A stretch of DNA of 62,049 nucleotides from positions 504,324 to 566,372 of the forward strand of contig NZ_CDDK01000018.1 of NCBI RefSeq assembly GCF_000820225.1, read 5' to 3'. Shown in pieces: positions 1 through 8,397 of this stretch. The notes beneath the pieces were generated by a model. That model had not been told where the DNA came from. It saw only the letters and a program-made list of their open reading frames with translations, and searched no databases. The number at the start of each line of letters is the position of its first letter. Within the stretch, counting starts at the first letter, position 1. This DNA comes from Aeromonas veronii bv. veronii. GTDB taxonomy: Bacteria; Pseudomonadota; Gammaproteobacteria; Enterobacterales; Aeromonadaceae. Position numbers and translations under genes: made by a program.

Positions 1-119
1 GCGCCAAGAAGAGGCTGAGTACACACGAATTCGCTTATAAACCATACAAATATTGGCTGTTAACCATCACTTATGCAGGGATGGAGTGGCAAAATATCAC
101 ACATCCTTCCTTTCATTCT

Positions 120-151
120 AGCGTTTCACCTCCTTGTGGCGCTCTTTTTTT
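120..151 (+). terminator. Possible weak rho-independent terminator
   Basis: An imperfect hairpin (AGCG..CGCT with an inner CAC..GTG) is followed by a run of seven T. It lies in the otherwise gene-free first 227 bases, upstream of the tail operon. The stem has an internal bulge, so the call is weak. I see no other gene or clear promoter in 1-227. Confidence 0.3.
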
Positions 152-227
152 AATCCACCATAACCCCTTGGCATCGCCTTGCATGAGCAGAATGAGCATG
201 TCTGTTCACTGATTGGTAAGGCTGCTC

Positions 228-1511
228 ATGTCAGACCCCCGAACCCTAAAACTTGCGCTGGAGCTGGTTGCCCGTGTTGTTGGCCGCGAAGAGCTGCAAG
301 GGCTCCTGACCGAGCTGGAGGCTCTTGGCCCCGGCAGTGCACAGGCTGCCACGGCAACGACTACCTTGACCGACGCGCAGGAGGCATTGCAGCAGAGCCT
401 GCCCGAGAGTAGTGAACTGCTGGCCCAATCCACCCCCCAGTGGCAGGGCTGGGGCCAGCAGTTGGCTGCGGTGGTCGAGACCCTGTTGCTACTGGACAGT
501 CGCTCCACCCAGGCCGCGCAGCGCATGGTGAGCGAGCAGCAGTTGATGGGGCAAGCCACCCGCCAAAGCGCCGATGGGGCGGCAGAACTGGCCAAGGCCT
601 TTGCTGTGTTGGGGCTGGATTTTGAACGGGCCAATGGCCGTATCGGTGAGGGTTTTCAGAAGACCATCGGCGCCCTGGATGTATTGGTGGCGCACACGGG
701 CGCCAGTAGTGCCGCCATCGAGGAGGCGCTGGCCGCCGCCTACAACAGCGCCAAGACCACCGCCGAGATCGATGCGGTGATCGCGCGTCAGAAGCAACTG
801 GCCGCCCAGGGCAAGATCACCGGGGATGCGCTGGCCCGCTCCATGGCCATCGCCGCCGATGCCATGGCCAAGGTGAAAGGGGGGAGTGGCGATACCGCGC
901 GGTCAGTCGCGGCCATTGGTGATGGTTTTGACGAGGCCGCCGCACGGGCCAAAAGCGCCACCGATGCGATGCGCTCGGGGCTTAAATGGGTTCAGGATGA
1001 AGCCAAGCAGACGAATGCCAGCCTTGCCAGTAGTGGCGGAGGCGGTGGTCGAGGCGATATCACCCGCACCGTGAACGCCGGTTCTTTCTACTACAAGAGC
1101 GTGGACATCAACAGCTTGCGTGGCAATGCCGAGGGGCTGGCAGGGGTAGAGGAGGAGCTGGCCCGCTACAGCCAGAAGGTCAAGGACATTCCGGCTTACA
1201 GCGAGTGGAGCAAGTATTACGGCGAGAAGTTCCAAAAAGAGATGGAGGCGATGCAGGCCCGCCTAAAAGAGGAACTCAACAAAGCGTTGGCCAAGGAGAG
1301 TGCCAAAACCAACCAGGCCGCCACCCAGCCACCGGCCTCGGCTGTCGCGCCATCTACCCCCGGCACCAACACCCCAGGGACACGCAGGCCCTTGTCCGAG
1401 CGGATCACCATCGAGCTCAAAGGGGCAGGGGGGGCGGCCGAACTGCAGGCCGATGAGGCCAATGCGAATGCCCTGATTTCCCTTCTTAAACAGCAAGGAC
1501 TGCGGCAATGA
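228..1511 (+). CDS. Phage tail tape-measure-like protein (short)
   Basis: This predicted 427-residue protein opens with a helical, Ala/Leu/Glu-rich segment and continues as Ala/Gln/Lys-rich helices. It has a Gly-rich linker near residue 280, a Pro/Thr-rich hinge near residues 370-395, and a C-terminal tail containing ELQADEANANAL. That tail is typical of the end of tape-measure proteins in siphovirus-type and Mu-like prophages as I recall them. Tape-measure proteins set tail length and occupy the tail lumen. At about 0.15 nm per residue this one would specify a short tail of roughly 60 nm. ATG 228 is preferred over TTG 213 because TAAGG precedes it at a suitable distance. Its stop overlaps the next gene in ATGA. 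It is shorter than most tape measures, so a truncated version cannot be excluded. Confidence 0.6.
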   Translation: MSDPRTLKLALELVARVVGREELQGLLTELEALGPGSAQAATATTTLTDAQEALQQSLPESSELLAQSTPQWQGWGQQLAAVVETLLLLDSRSTQAAQRMVSEQQLMGQATRQSADGAAELAKAFAVLGLDFERANGRIGEGFQKTIGALDVLVAHTGASSAAIEEALAAAYNSAKTTAEIDAVIARQKQLAAQGKITGDALARSMAIAADAMAKVKGGSGDTARSVAAIGDGFDEAAARAKSATDAMRSGLKWVQDEAKQTNASLASSGGGGGRGDITRTVNAGSFYYKSVDINSLRGNAEGLAGVEEELARYSQKVKDIPAYSEWSKYYGEKFQKEMEAMQARLKEELNKALAKESAKTNQAATQPPASAVAPSTPGTNTPGTRRPLSERITIELKGAGGAAELQADEANANALISLLKQQGLRQ

Positions 1512-1882
1512 ACGTGACCTTAAACAGCGTGCAACTGCCAGATGATCTGGTCTGGCGCGACGAGTTCGAGTGGGCGCCGGTCGAGCAGGTGGTGACCCCG
1601 ACCCTGAGCGGCGCCCTGTTGGTGGAGGAGACCGCCAAGCCCGAGGGACGGCCGCTGACCCTGAGCGGGCATTGCTCCCGCGCCAAGGTGCAGGAGCTCA
1701 AGGTGTTGGAGGCGCAGGTGGCTCGGCTGATGACGTTGACCCTGCTTGATGGCGTGGCCCGCACCGTGATGTGGCGCCGCCCTGGTGTGGTGGCCACGCC
1801 CTTGTACGAGTTGGCTGACCCAGACGGTGATCACCCTTACGCCCTGACCCTGAATCTGACCGAAATTGAGCGCGGAGAGTAA
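1508..1882 (+). CDS. Small phage tail protein (distal-tail-like)
   Basis: This 124-residue protein directly follows the tape-measure gene with a 4-base ATGA overlap, so the two are translationally coupled. It is rich in beta-forming residues. The segments LPDDLVWRDEF near the start and GRPLTLSGH mid-protein recall a family of small conserved proteins found after tape-measure genes in prophages. Its place between tape measure and the large hub-like protein suggests a distal-tail or tail-tip connector. The function is inferred from position; I do not recognise a named domain. Confidence 0.55.
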   Translation: MNVTLNSVQLPDDLVWRDEFEWAPVEQVVTPTLSGALLVEETAKPEGRPLTLSGHCSRAKVQELKVLEAQVARLMTLTLLDGVARTVMWRRPGVVATPLYELADPDGDHPYALTLNLTEIERGE

Positions 1883-1886
1883 CCCC

Positions 1887-4800
1887 ATGACCATTCTATC
1901 TGGCGATATCGTGTTGTTGGCCAGCCAGCGCCTGGTTGATACCGATGATGGCGGTGGCCGCATTACTGGCCGCGAGATCATCAGCGGCAACCATAACAGC
2001 CTGTTCCCTGACGTCAGCGATATGGATCGGGCCTATGGCACTGTGAATATGTGCAAGGCGTTTCTGGCGGTTCAGACGGACGACACCGACACCTACTATG
2101 GCGCCAATGCCATGGTACTGCTGCCGCCCAGTGACCCCAGCGTCAACCTGACGTTGATGACCACTAAAGACCACAACGACACCCGCGATAACGCACGCAA
2201 CACTTTGGAGCGCTATCAGGCCCGAGGCCCGAAGTGGCAAGGGGTGCTCTACGATACCCAGCTGGAAGGGCAGCGAGCGATCCGCTTCTTCCAGCGGGTT
2301 GAGGCGCGATTGCCGGAGGTGGGCGAAACCCTGGTGCTGGTCGGCAACGAGAACAAGGCCGGGGAGTTCGAGCAGTATGTGCGGGTGCTGGATGTAACTC
2401 AGAAGCTGACCAAGTTCCAGATCCAGGGTGTGCCCGAGTTCACCCGCAACGTGGTCACCTGCACCCTGGCGGATCCGCTGCGCTACACCTTCGAGGGTGA
2501 GCAGCCGACCCCCTATGATGTGGTGACCAACCCCAAGACTGCCCTGCGCGAAACCGTGGTAGCGGATGCGGCCAACTACTTTGCATCTACCCGGATGGTG
2601 GATGATGCCGCCTTTGGCTCGATGCAGGTACGGGCCAAGACCATCTTTACCCAGCTGGTGCCTGCTGCCCGCAGCGAAACCCCGGCGGTGGATCTGACCG
2701 CTGCCGGTGAGCTGGCCAGCCTGGTGGATTCTGGCCGTGGGCTGGTGAGCATCAACACCGCAGCAGTGATCGCCCCGAGCCGTGGCCTGTTCCTGGGCAG
2801 CGGTGCAAAGCCTGGCACGGTGGCCATCACCATCGGCGCGGCCACCATCACAGACAAGGGGGGCGAGCTGGTTGTTGCCGGGTCGGTAGTCGGCTCCATC
2901 GACTATGGCCGTGGCCAGCTGGAGTTCAATGCCCAGTGCCCGAACTACGGCACCCAGAGCAAGACCGTCTCTTTCTGGCCAGCGGCCCGCCCTGCCCGTA
3001 TTGCTGACACGGCCCAGATCCAGATCGCCGCCTACAACCGGGGCTATGCCTACACTATCACCCTTCATCCGACCCCTGCGCCTGGCACCACTACCGTCAG
3101 CTTTATGGCGCAAGGCAAATGGTATGACCTGAAAGACAACGGGCGCGGGGAGCTGCTGGGCATCGACCGCTCTTATGGCTCTGGCACCATCAATCTGGCC
3201 ACCGGGTCGGTGATGCTGACCCTGGGCGCCCTGCCGGATGTGGATACCTCCATCATGTTCAGCTGGGCCACCCCGGTGAACTACACCAACCGCAGCGGGC
3301 AGGCCATCAGCATCGGCAAAAGCGCCTGGCAGCTCCCCCACAAGGGGATCACCCCAAAGAGCGTGATCCTCACCTGGGGCAACGGCAAGCGGGCCACCGA
3401 TGCGGCGGGGGACGGCAAGATAACCGGCGATATTACCGGCATCATCAATTATGCAGAGGGGATCATCGACCTGGAGCACGTCACCTTGCCAGCCTTGGGT
3501 CAGGAGTACGCCGCCCAGTACCAGTATGGTGAGCCGGTGACCGAGCGCCATATCGAACCGGGGCGCCTCAATACCCCCGGCCAGGTGGGGCACCTCTCCA
3601 TCACCCTGGACGGCAAGGACGGCGGCGGCGCCCACAACCTCACACCGGGATCGTTGCGGGTCAAGTTCAACGCCCTCTATCACAAGTTCGATGTGGACGA
3701 TCAGGAGCTGGTGATCCAGACCCGCGATCCCATCATCACCTTGCGCGATGACGGGCTGGGCAAGCTGATCGATGCCAGCGGTGTGGTGCTGGGTGCCATC
3801 GACTATGCGGCGGGAACCCTGCACTTTATGCCGGATGGCTCCAGCCCCCTGCCTAAGCCGAAATACGCCTGGGTGACCGTGGGCACCCGCTGGGAAGGCA
3901 ACAACCAGATCGCGGTGCAGCGCTGGACGATGACCGGTATCGAGTACCACAACACCGCCTATACGTTCCCTGATGGCGAACAGGGGTGGGTGGATGTGAC
4001 CTACCGCAACAACAACAGCGCCGAGGCCCAGAATGCCACCCTGACCGCCCAGGCGCTGCGCATAGACGTTACCCCAGGCTTTGCCGAGGCGATTCTGGAG
4101 GGGTCGATGCGCTTCACCCTGGGTGGGGCGGTCTATGTAGACCGCCAAGGCGTGCTCTACCGCGACCCGGATCCAGAGACAGGGGCAGGCATCCAGGCGG
4201 GCACCATCGACTATTCCAACGGGTTGGCGGTGCTGGCCGACTGGGCAGCCGGGCAACCGGCCCAGCCATCGCTCCAGAGTCTGGCCACTTCATTCAGCGC
4301 CCAGTCAGTGGATGCGGTGACGTTCCGCACCCCAGGCGCACCCTTGGCACCGGGCAGCCTCTACATCAGCGCCAACACCGCCAGCGGGCGCCGTATCGAG
4401 GCCACGGCAGACGGGGACGGCTTTTTCACCACCCCCGACATGGATGGCAAGGTGAACTATCAGACCGGCATCGTTACCGTGCGCTTTGGCCGCAAGGTCA
4501 CGGCAGCGGGCAACGAGACCCAGCCATGGTATGACGCCGAACAGGTGGGGGAGGATGGCAAGATCTGGAAGCCGATCAGCGTGGTTGCTGACTCTATCCG
4601 CTTCAACTGCGTGGTGTTCAGCTATCTACCGCTCGATGCCGACATTATCGGGCTGGATCCGGTGCGGCTGCCGTCTGATGGCCGTGTGCCGTTTATCCGC
4701 AAGGGCAACATCGTGGTGGTGCATAGCACCAAGCGCGGTGCCTACCCGATGGGGGTGACGGCTGGCCAGCAGTTCAACACCGGGCGCCAGCGGCTGGCTT

Positions 4801-5504
4801 ACTGCCATGTGGAGGACAAGAACGGCAAGCTGCTCGATCCTGCGCTCTACAGCGCCAATCTGGATAGTGGCGTGGTCACCCTGGCCACCCCGTTGAACCT
4901 GACCGGCTATGTGGAGCCGTTGGCGGTGGTTCACCGGATTGAGGATATGAGTCTGGTCACCGATGTGGAGATCTCTGGCCGCCTGGTGCTGGCCCGCCCC
5001 CTGTCTCACGCCTATGACGCTGCTGACACCCTGGTGTCGTCAGCACTGATCATGGGCGACTTGTGGGCGCGTTACACCAACCTGTTTGACCAGAAGGTTT
5101 GGACGAACAAATGGCAGGACTTTGTAGACGGTGAGCCGACCACGGCGCAGTACAACGACACCGATTTTCCCATCGTGGTGACCAACCGCGCCACCCTGGA
5201 GGAGCGCTGGGCCATCATCTTCCAGACCAGCACCACCTTTGTGCTGGTCGGTGAGCATGTGGGCCAGATTGCGCTGGGGGATGTGAATACCGACTTTGCC
5301 CCCATCAACCCCAACAACGGCCAGCCCTATTTTCGGCTGGACAAGCGCGGTTGGGGCGCTGGCTGGGCGAGCGGCAACGTGCTGCGTTTCAACACCAAGG
5401 CGGCCAACTTCCCGATCTGGGCCATCCGTACCGTGCTGCAATCGGTGGCGGCCAGCGAGAGCGACCGTTTTGAGCTGCAACTGCGCGGCAACGTTAACCG
5501 CTAA
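1887..5504 (+). CDS. Large phage tail-tip/hub-like protein with IDYxxG repeats
   Basis: This is a 1205-residue protein. ATG 1887 is chosen because GGAG lies 9 bases upstream; an in-frame TTG at 1866 would overlap the preceding gene. The protein is mostly beta-rich. A short motif of the form G-x-I-D/N-Y-x-x-G followed by hydrophobic residues recurs at about residues 335, 518, 635, 771 and 853, with looser copies elsewhere, so the middle is probably a string of related beta domains. Order in the operon (tape measure, small tail protein, this) fits a central tail-tip or baseplate component. No enzymatic motif is visible. High GC and codon use match the flanking tail genes. Confidence 0.6.
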   Translation: MTILSGDIVLLASQRLVDTDDGGGRITGREIISGNHNSLFPDVSDMDRAYGTVNMCKAFLAVQTDDTDTYYGANAMVLLPPSDPSVNLTLMTTKDHNDTRDNARNTLERYQARGPKWQGVLYDTQLEGQRAIRFFQRVEARLPEVGETLVLVGNENKAGEFEQYVRVLDVTQKLTKFQIQGVPEFTRNVVTCTLADPLRYTFEGEQPTPYDVVTNPKTALRETVVADAANYFASTRMVDDAAFGSMQVRAKTIFTQLVPAARSETPAVDLTAAGELASLVDSGRGLVSINTAAVIAPSRGLFLGSGAKPGTVAITIGAATITDKGGELVVAGSVVGSIDYGRGQLEFNAQCPNYGTQSKTVSFWPAARPARIADTAQIQIAAYNRGYAYTITLHPTPAPGTTTVSFMAQGKWYDLKDNGRGELLGIDRSYGSGTINLATGSVMLTLGALPDVDTSIMFSWATPVNYTNRSGQAISIGKSAWQLPHKGITPKSVILTWGNGKRATDAAGDGKITGDITGIINYAEGIIDLEHVTLPALGQEYAAQYQYGEPVTERHIEPGRLNTPGQVGHLSITLDGKDGGGAHNLTPGSLRVKFNALYHKFDVDDQELVIQTRDPIITLRDDGLGKLIDASGVVLGAIDYAAGTLHFMPDGSSPLPKPKYAWVTVGTRWEGNNQIAVQRWTMTGIEYHNTAYTFPDGEQGWVDVTYRNNNSAEAQNATLTAQALRIDVTPGFAEAILEGSMRFTLGGAVYVDRQGVLYRDPDPETGAGIQAGTIDYSNGLAVLADWAAGQPAQPSLQSLATSFSAQSVDAVTFRTPGAPLAPGSLYISANTASGRRIEATADGDGFFTTPDMDGKVNYQTGIVTVRFGRKVTAAGNETQPWYDAEQVGEDGKIWKPISVVADSIRFNCVVFSYLPLDADIIGLDPVRLPSDGRVPFIRKGNIVVVHSTKRGAYPMGVTAGQQFNTGRQRLAYCHVEDKNGKLLDPALYSANLDSGVVTLATPLNLTGYVEPLAVVHRIEDMSLVTDVEISGRLVLARPLSHAYDAADTLVSSALIMGDLWARYTNLFDQKVWTNKWQDFVDGEPTTAQYNDTDFPIVVTNRATLEERWAIIFQTSTTFVLVGEHVGQIALGDVNTDFAPINPNNGQPYFRLDKRGWGAGWASGNVLRFNTKAANFPIWAIRTVLQSVAASESDRFELQLRGNVNR

Positions 5505-5506
5505 CC

Positions 5507-5557
5507 GGGTGGGGCACCGTGCCCCGCCCATTATTTTGTCGTGGGGCAAAATGCCCC
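5507..5557 (+). repeat. Two tandem GGGGCA/TGCCCC hairpins inside the tail operon
   Basis: The 71-base gap between two tail genes holds two hairpins with the same core stem. The first (5507-5529) has a 10-pair stem with one G-T pair and a 3-base loop, followed by a T-rich stretch. The second (5543-5557) has a 6-pair stem with loop AAA, and ends just before the ribosome-binding site GGAG at 5564. They may act as an attenuator, an mRNA-stability or processing element, or a translational control for the fibre genes downstream. Confidence 0.55.
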
Positions 5558-5575
5558 GCTGATGGAGAAAATCAG

Positions 5576-6787
5576 ATGGCTGCTTATCCGGTAAAGTGGT
5601 TTTCAAGCGAGATGCAAGGCGCCCCGAGCCTGGGCGATACCGCAGATGGCGCCCTGGCTGCGCTGCTCAAGGCGGTGCTGGTCACCGGCTTTGGCACGCT
5701 GACCATCAACGCGCTGGCTTTCGATGCCGCAAAGGGGTGGGCGGTGGCCACCTTTAGCGGCGGCCATGCCTATCAGCAAGATTCAGTTATCCAGGTTGAT
5801 GGGGTATCGCCTGCCGCCTACAACGGCGAGCATAGGGTGATGCAGGTCACCGCCACTCAGGTCTGGTTTGAGCTGGACGGCGGCAACCCCGGCGCTGCCG
5901 GTTCTGGCGCAGCCATGACCATGAAGGTGGCGCCGCTGGGCTGGACGATCACCCATGAGAGCGGTGACGGCAAGATTTTTATCGTGCGCCCCACCAACGT
6001 CAGTGAGTCGGGGAATGTATCGTGGCGAATTGATAACAGCGCATTCACTGGATGGACGGGCTCTAACCAGTATGGGTTTGCCTCCTATCTGGCCAAGATC
6101 ACCATGGTTGAGGATGTGGTGGATATCAACACCTTTACCACTATCTATGACCATCGTTGGCCTGCGACCCAGCGCTATACGGCAAAGACCTGGGATCTGA
6201 TAGGCGATAGCCAGTTCTTTTACTGGCTACCGAGCATTGGCAACTACAGCTATCAAACAGTCTATTGCACCGGCTATATCCGTTCAGTCAGACCCGGTGA
6301 CCGTTACCATGCTGTCCTGTGCCATTACTTCACTACGGCGGCGAATGCCAACGAGTCAAACTGGGGTAACCGGGATGCGAGTGGTGCCGCTTATTGGGGA
6401 ACAACACTCACCACGTTCAACACCACCGATCAACGAGCGATTGCTCGCCCATATCATCAGTTGTTTGGCACAACATCATGGTGGCTCAAGGGCATGTTTG
6501 CCCGTTTTGGTGTGGGATTGGCCGTACCCAACGGCCCAGATAACGGATTTTACTTCTCTACCGACCCCTGCATGGTGATGGAGAACGGCAACCATCTGCG
6601 CGGCTATATGCCAGGACTTATCGTGCCATACGGTGATATCACCGCTTGGCACCGTAAAAACTTTGGCGATTTGCCAGCGCTGCCCGGCAAGAAGGTGCGC
6701 TTCATTCGTGGGCTCTATCAGGTGAATGTCTACAACGCCGATCCGCGCTCACTGATTGGGTTCGATATCACCGGCCCCTGGAGGTAA
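5576..6787 (+). CDS. Putative phage tail fibre / tail-tip protein
   Basis: This is a predicted 403-residue protein. The start ATG 5576 follows GGAG at 5564; an upstream in-frame start at 5519 lies inside the hairpins. The first 130 residues, beginning AAYPVKWF, match in style a conserved N-terminal module seen at the start of many phage structural proteins. The remainder (from about residue 140) is rich in Trp, Tyr and Asn and is encoded by more AT-rich DNA. This looks like a conserved attachment domain joined to a variable surface domain, as in fibres. The gap to the next gene is 3 bases, so the two probably act together. Receptor binding is inferred. Confidence 0.5.
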   Translation: MAAYPVKWFSSEMQGAPSLGDTADGALAALLKAVLVTGFGTLTINALAFDAAKGWAVATFSGGHAYQQDSVIQVDGVSPAAYNGEHRVMQVTATQVWFELDGGNPGAAGSGAAMTMKVAPLGWTITHESGDGKIFIVRPTNVSESGNVSWRIDNSAFTGWTGSNQYGFASYLAKITMVEDVVDINTFTTIYDHRWPATQRYTAKTWDLIGDSQFFYWLPSIGNYSYQTVYCTGYIRSVRPGDRYHAVLCHYFTTAANANESNWGNRDASGAAYWGTTLTTFNTTDQRAIARPYHQLFGTTSWWLKGMFARFGVGLAVPNGPDNGFYFSTDPCMVMENGNHLRGYMPGLIVPYGDITAWHRKNFGDLPALPGKKVRFIRGLYQVNVYNADPRSLIGFDITGPWR

Positions 6788-6790
6788 GCG

Positions 6791-7978
6791 ATGGTAACGC
6801 TGTATGACACTATCAAGGCGGCCAGCCCTATCGCGTTTTGGCCGCTAATAGATAACAAAGACCATAGCGGCAACAATCGGCATTTGGTGGCGCACGGCTC
6901 ACCCGCTTTTTCCCAGCCAGCAATGAACAGTGATTTATTGCCGTCAATGCAAACTGGGAATTTAAATGCGGCATTGCGTATTGAGCAGTCAACGCTACCA
7001 AAAATAGTGTCGATAGAGGGGTGGTTCAGATTGGCCGGTGCCAAGGGGTCAAACATCTACAGCACGGTTTTTGGATTAAATCAGCCGTTCACCGGTTTCA
7101 ATAGCCGTTACATCATGTTTTACCACGAAACATTGGGGTTTTGTTCCTATCAGAACATCACCTCCGTGAACCAGCCCGTCACCTATCGCTCGGCAAAAAC
7201 ATGGGAGCTGTTATCGAGCGGGTCTCATCATGTGGTGATGCAGTACGAGGCGGCCAGTAACAGCACCAAAATATATATAGATGGGGTGCTGGATGCCGGT
7301 ATGACGGTGCCCCTTGATGTGTTTATGCAGTTGGCCAATACCTATCTGGCCATAGGGGGGTACTACTACGATGGTAATGTCACCGGTAACTGTCAGTTAT
7401 CTCATGTAGCGATTTATGGCCGAGAGCTGACTCAGGAGGAGATAACCGGCCGCCAATCTTTTGTTATTGGTGATCCTGATTTTAAGCTGCCGGTAAGAAT
7501 TACGGCAATTGCCGCCAACCAGGAACTGCGCAGCCAGTTCCAGCCGCAAGATGTAGCCTGGCGTGGCACCCCGCCGATGTGTGCGGGGCCGGTAAACCTC
7601 CAGCAACAGACCCAGTACCCCCTCTGCAAGGGGCGGGATTACTATTGGTGGCGTGATGGGGTGCAGAACGTTTTGCAGGGCTATATCGAGAGCACGGTGA
7701 CCATCAGCGGGGTGGAGGTGCGGCGGCGGGTGCTCTGCTTTACCCAGGATGGCGAACTGGTTGGCGAGACCTACAGCCGCGCATCGGATGGGGTCTATCG
7801 GTTCGATCTGCTGTGGCTGAACAAGCGTTATATGCTGGTCGCCCAGGACGATCCCGCCTTTGGCCCCGCCGACTACAACGCCGTGGCCGCCGACTACCAG
7901 GCACCGAAACCCTACCCGCCTGGCGGGGGTGTGGCCCCTGCGCCGTTCCCCATGCTGGCCCCGCTCAAGAGGAAATAG
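6791..7978 (+). CDS. Phage tail protein with LamG/concanavalin-like domain
   Basis: This is a predicted 395-residue protein with GGAGG at the end of the preceding gene serving as ribosome-binding site. Residues 1-230 have the pattern of a laminin-G/concanavalin-A-like jelly roll: an opening ASPIAFWPL.D..DHSGN, a central IEGWF, a later KIYIDGVLD and a closing CQLSHVAIYGRELT. Such domains bind sugars, so this is a candidate receptor-binding protein. The C-terminal 160 residues resemble tail-assembly parts and end in a Pro-rich tail. The first 700 bases are noticeably richer in A and T than the rest of the operon, suggesting a swapped-in receptor module. Confidence 0.55.
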   Translation: MVTLYDTIKAASPIAFWPLIDNKDHSGNNRHLVAHGSPAFSQPAMNSDLLPSMQTGNLNAALRIEQSTLPKIVSIEGWFRLAGAKGSNIYSTVFGLNQPFTGFNSRYIMFYHETLGFCSYQNITSVNQPVTYRSAKTWELLSSGSHHVVMQYEAASNSTKIYIDGVLDAGMTVPLDVFMQLANTYLAIGGYYYDGNVTGNCQLSHVAIYGRELTQEEITGRQSFVIGDPDFKLPVRITAIAANQELRSQFQPQDVAWRGTPPMCAGPVNLQQQTQYPLCKGRDYYWWRDGVQNVLQGYIESTVTISGVEVRRRVLCFTQDGELVGETYSRASDGVYRFDLLWLNKRYMLVAQDDPAFGPADYNAVAADYQAPKPYPPGGGVAPAPFPMLAPLKRK

Positions 7979-7980
7979 CC

Positions 7981-8385
7981 ATGCTCACCTATGTGGACAC
8001 GCTGCGCACCAACCGCGCCCAGCTGCTGGCAACGGCCATCGACACCGGCAGCGGCCCCAGCGCTACCCTGACCGTCTACACCGGCACCAGACCGGCTCCG
8101 GGGGCGGCCATCACCGACCAGCTGGCTCTGGTGGTGCTCAAGTTCAGCCACCCCTGTGCCAAGACGGTCAGCGGCGGGGTGCTGACCCTGAAACCCCTGG
8201 CCGAGCAGATGGCCACCGCCAGCGGCGCCCCCACCTGGGGGCGCATTGCGGATCGGGATGGCGCCTTTGTGGCGGATCTCGATGTGGGGGTGCCAGGCAG
8301 TGGCGCCGATCTGGAGATACCGGCCAGCGAGTTTTTTGCCGGTGCCCTGATCCGCATCAATAACGCCACCATCACCGAACCGTAA
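7981..8385 (+). CDS. Small conserved phage tail protein
   Basis: This 134-residue protein begins 3 bases after the LamG-type protein with AGAGGA just upstream. It starts MLTYVDTLRTNRAQ, carries a central Thr/Gly-rich beta segment (TVYTGTRP), and ends in acidic and hydrophobic beta strands. I recall similar short proteins between fibre and hub genes in Mu-like and related prophages, without an assigned role. No signal peptide or membrane segment is visible, which argues against a lysis gene. Confidence 0.5.
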   Translation: MLTYVDTLRTNRAQLLATAIDTGSGPSATLTVYTGTRPAPGAAITDQLALVVLKFSHPCAKTVSGGVLTLKPLAEQMATASGAPTWGRIADRDGAFVADLDVGVPGSGADLEIPASEFFAGALIRINNATITEP

Positions 8386-8397
8386 CCGGGGGGCCAT

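Noticed and set aside
1896..4256. Long minus-strand open frame of 786 codons
   Set aside because: It lies wholly opposite the large tail gene; its His/Gly-rich translation is typical of the complement of GC-rich coding DNA.
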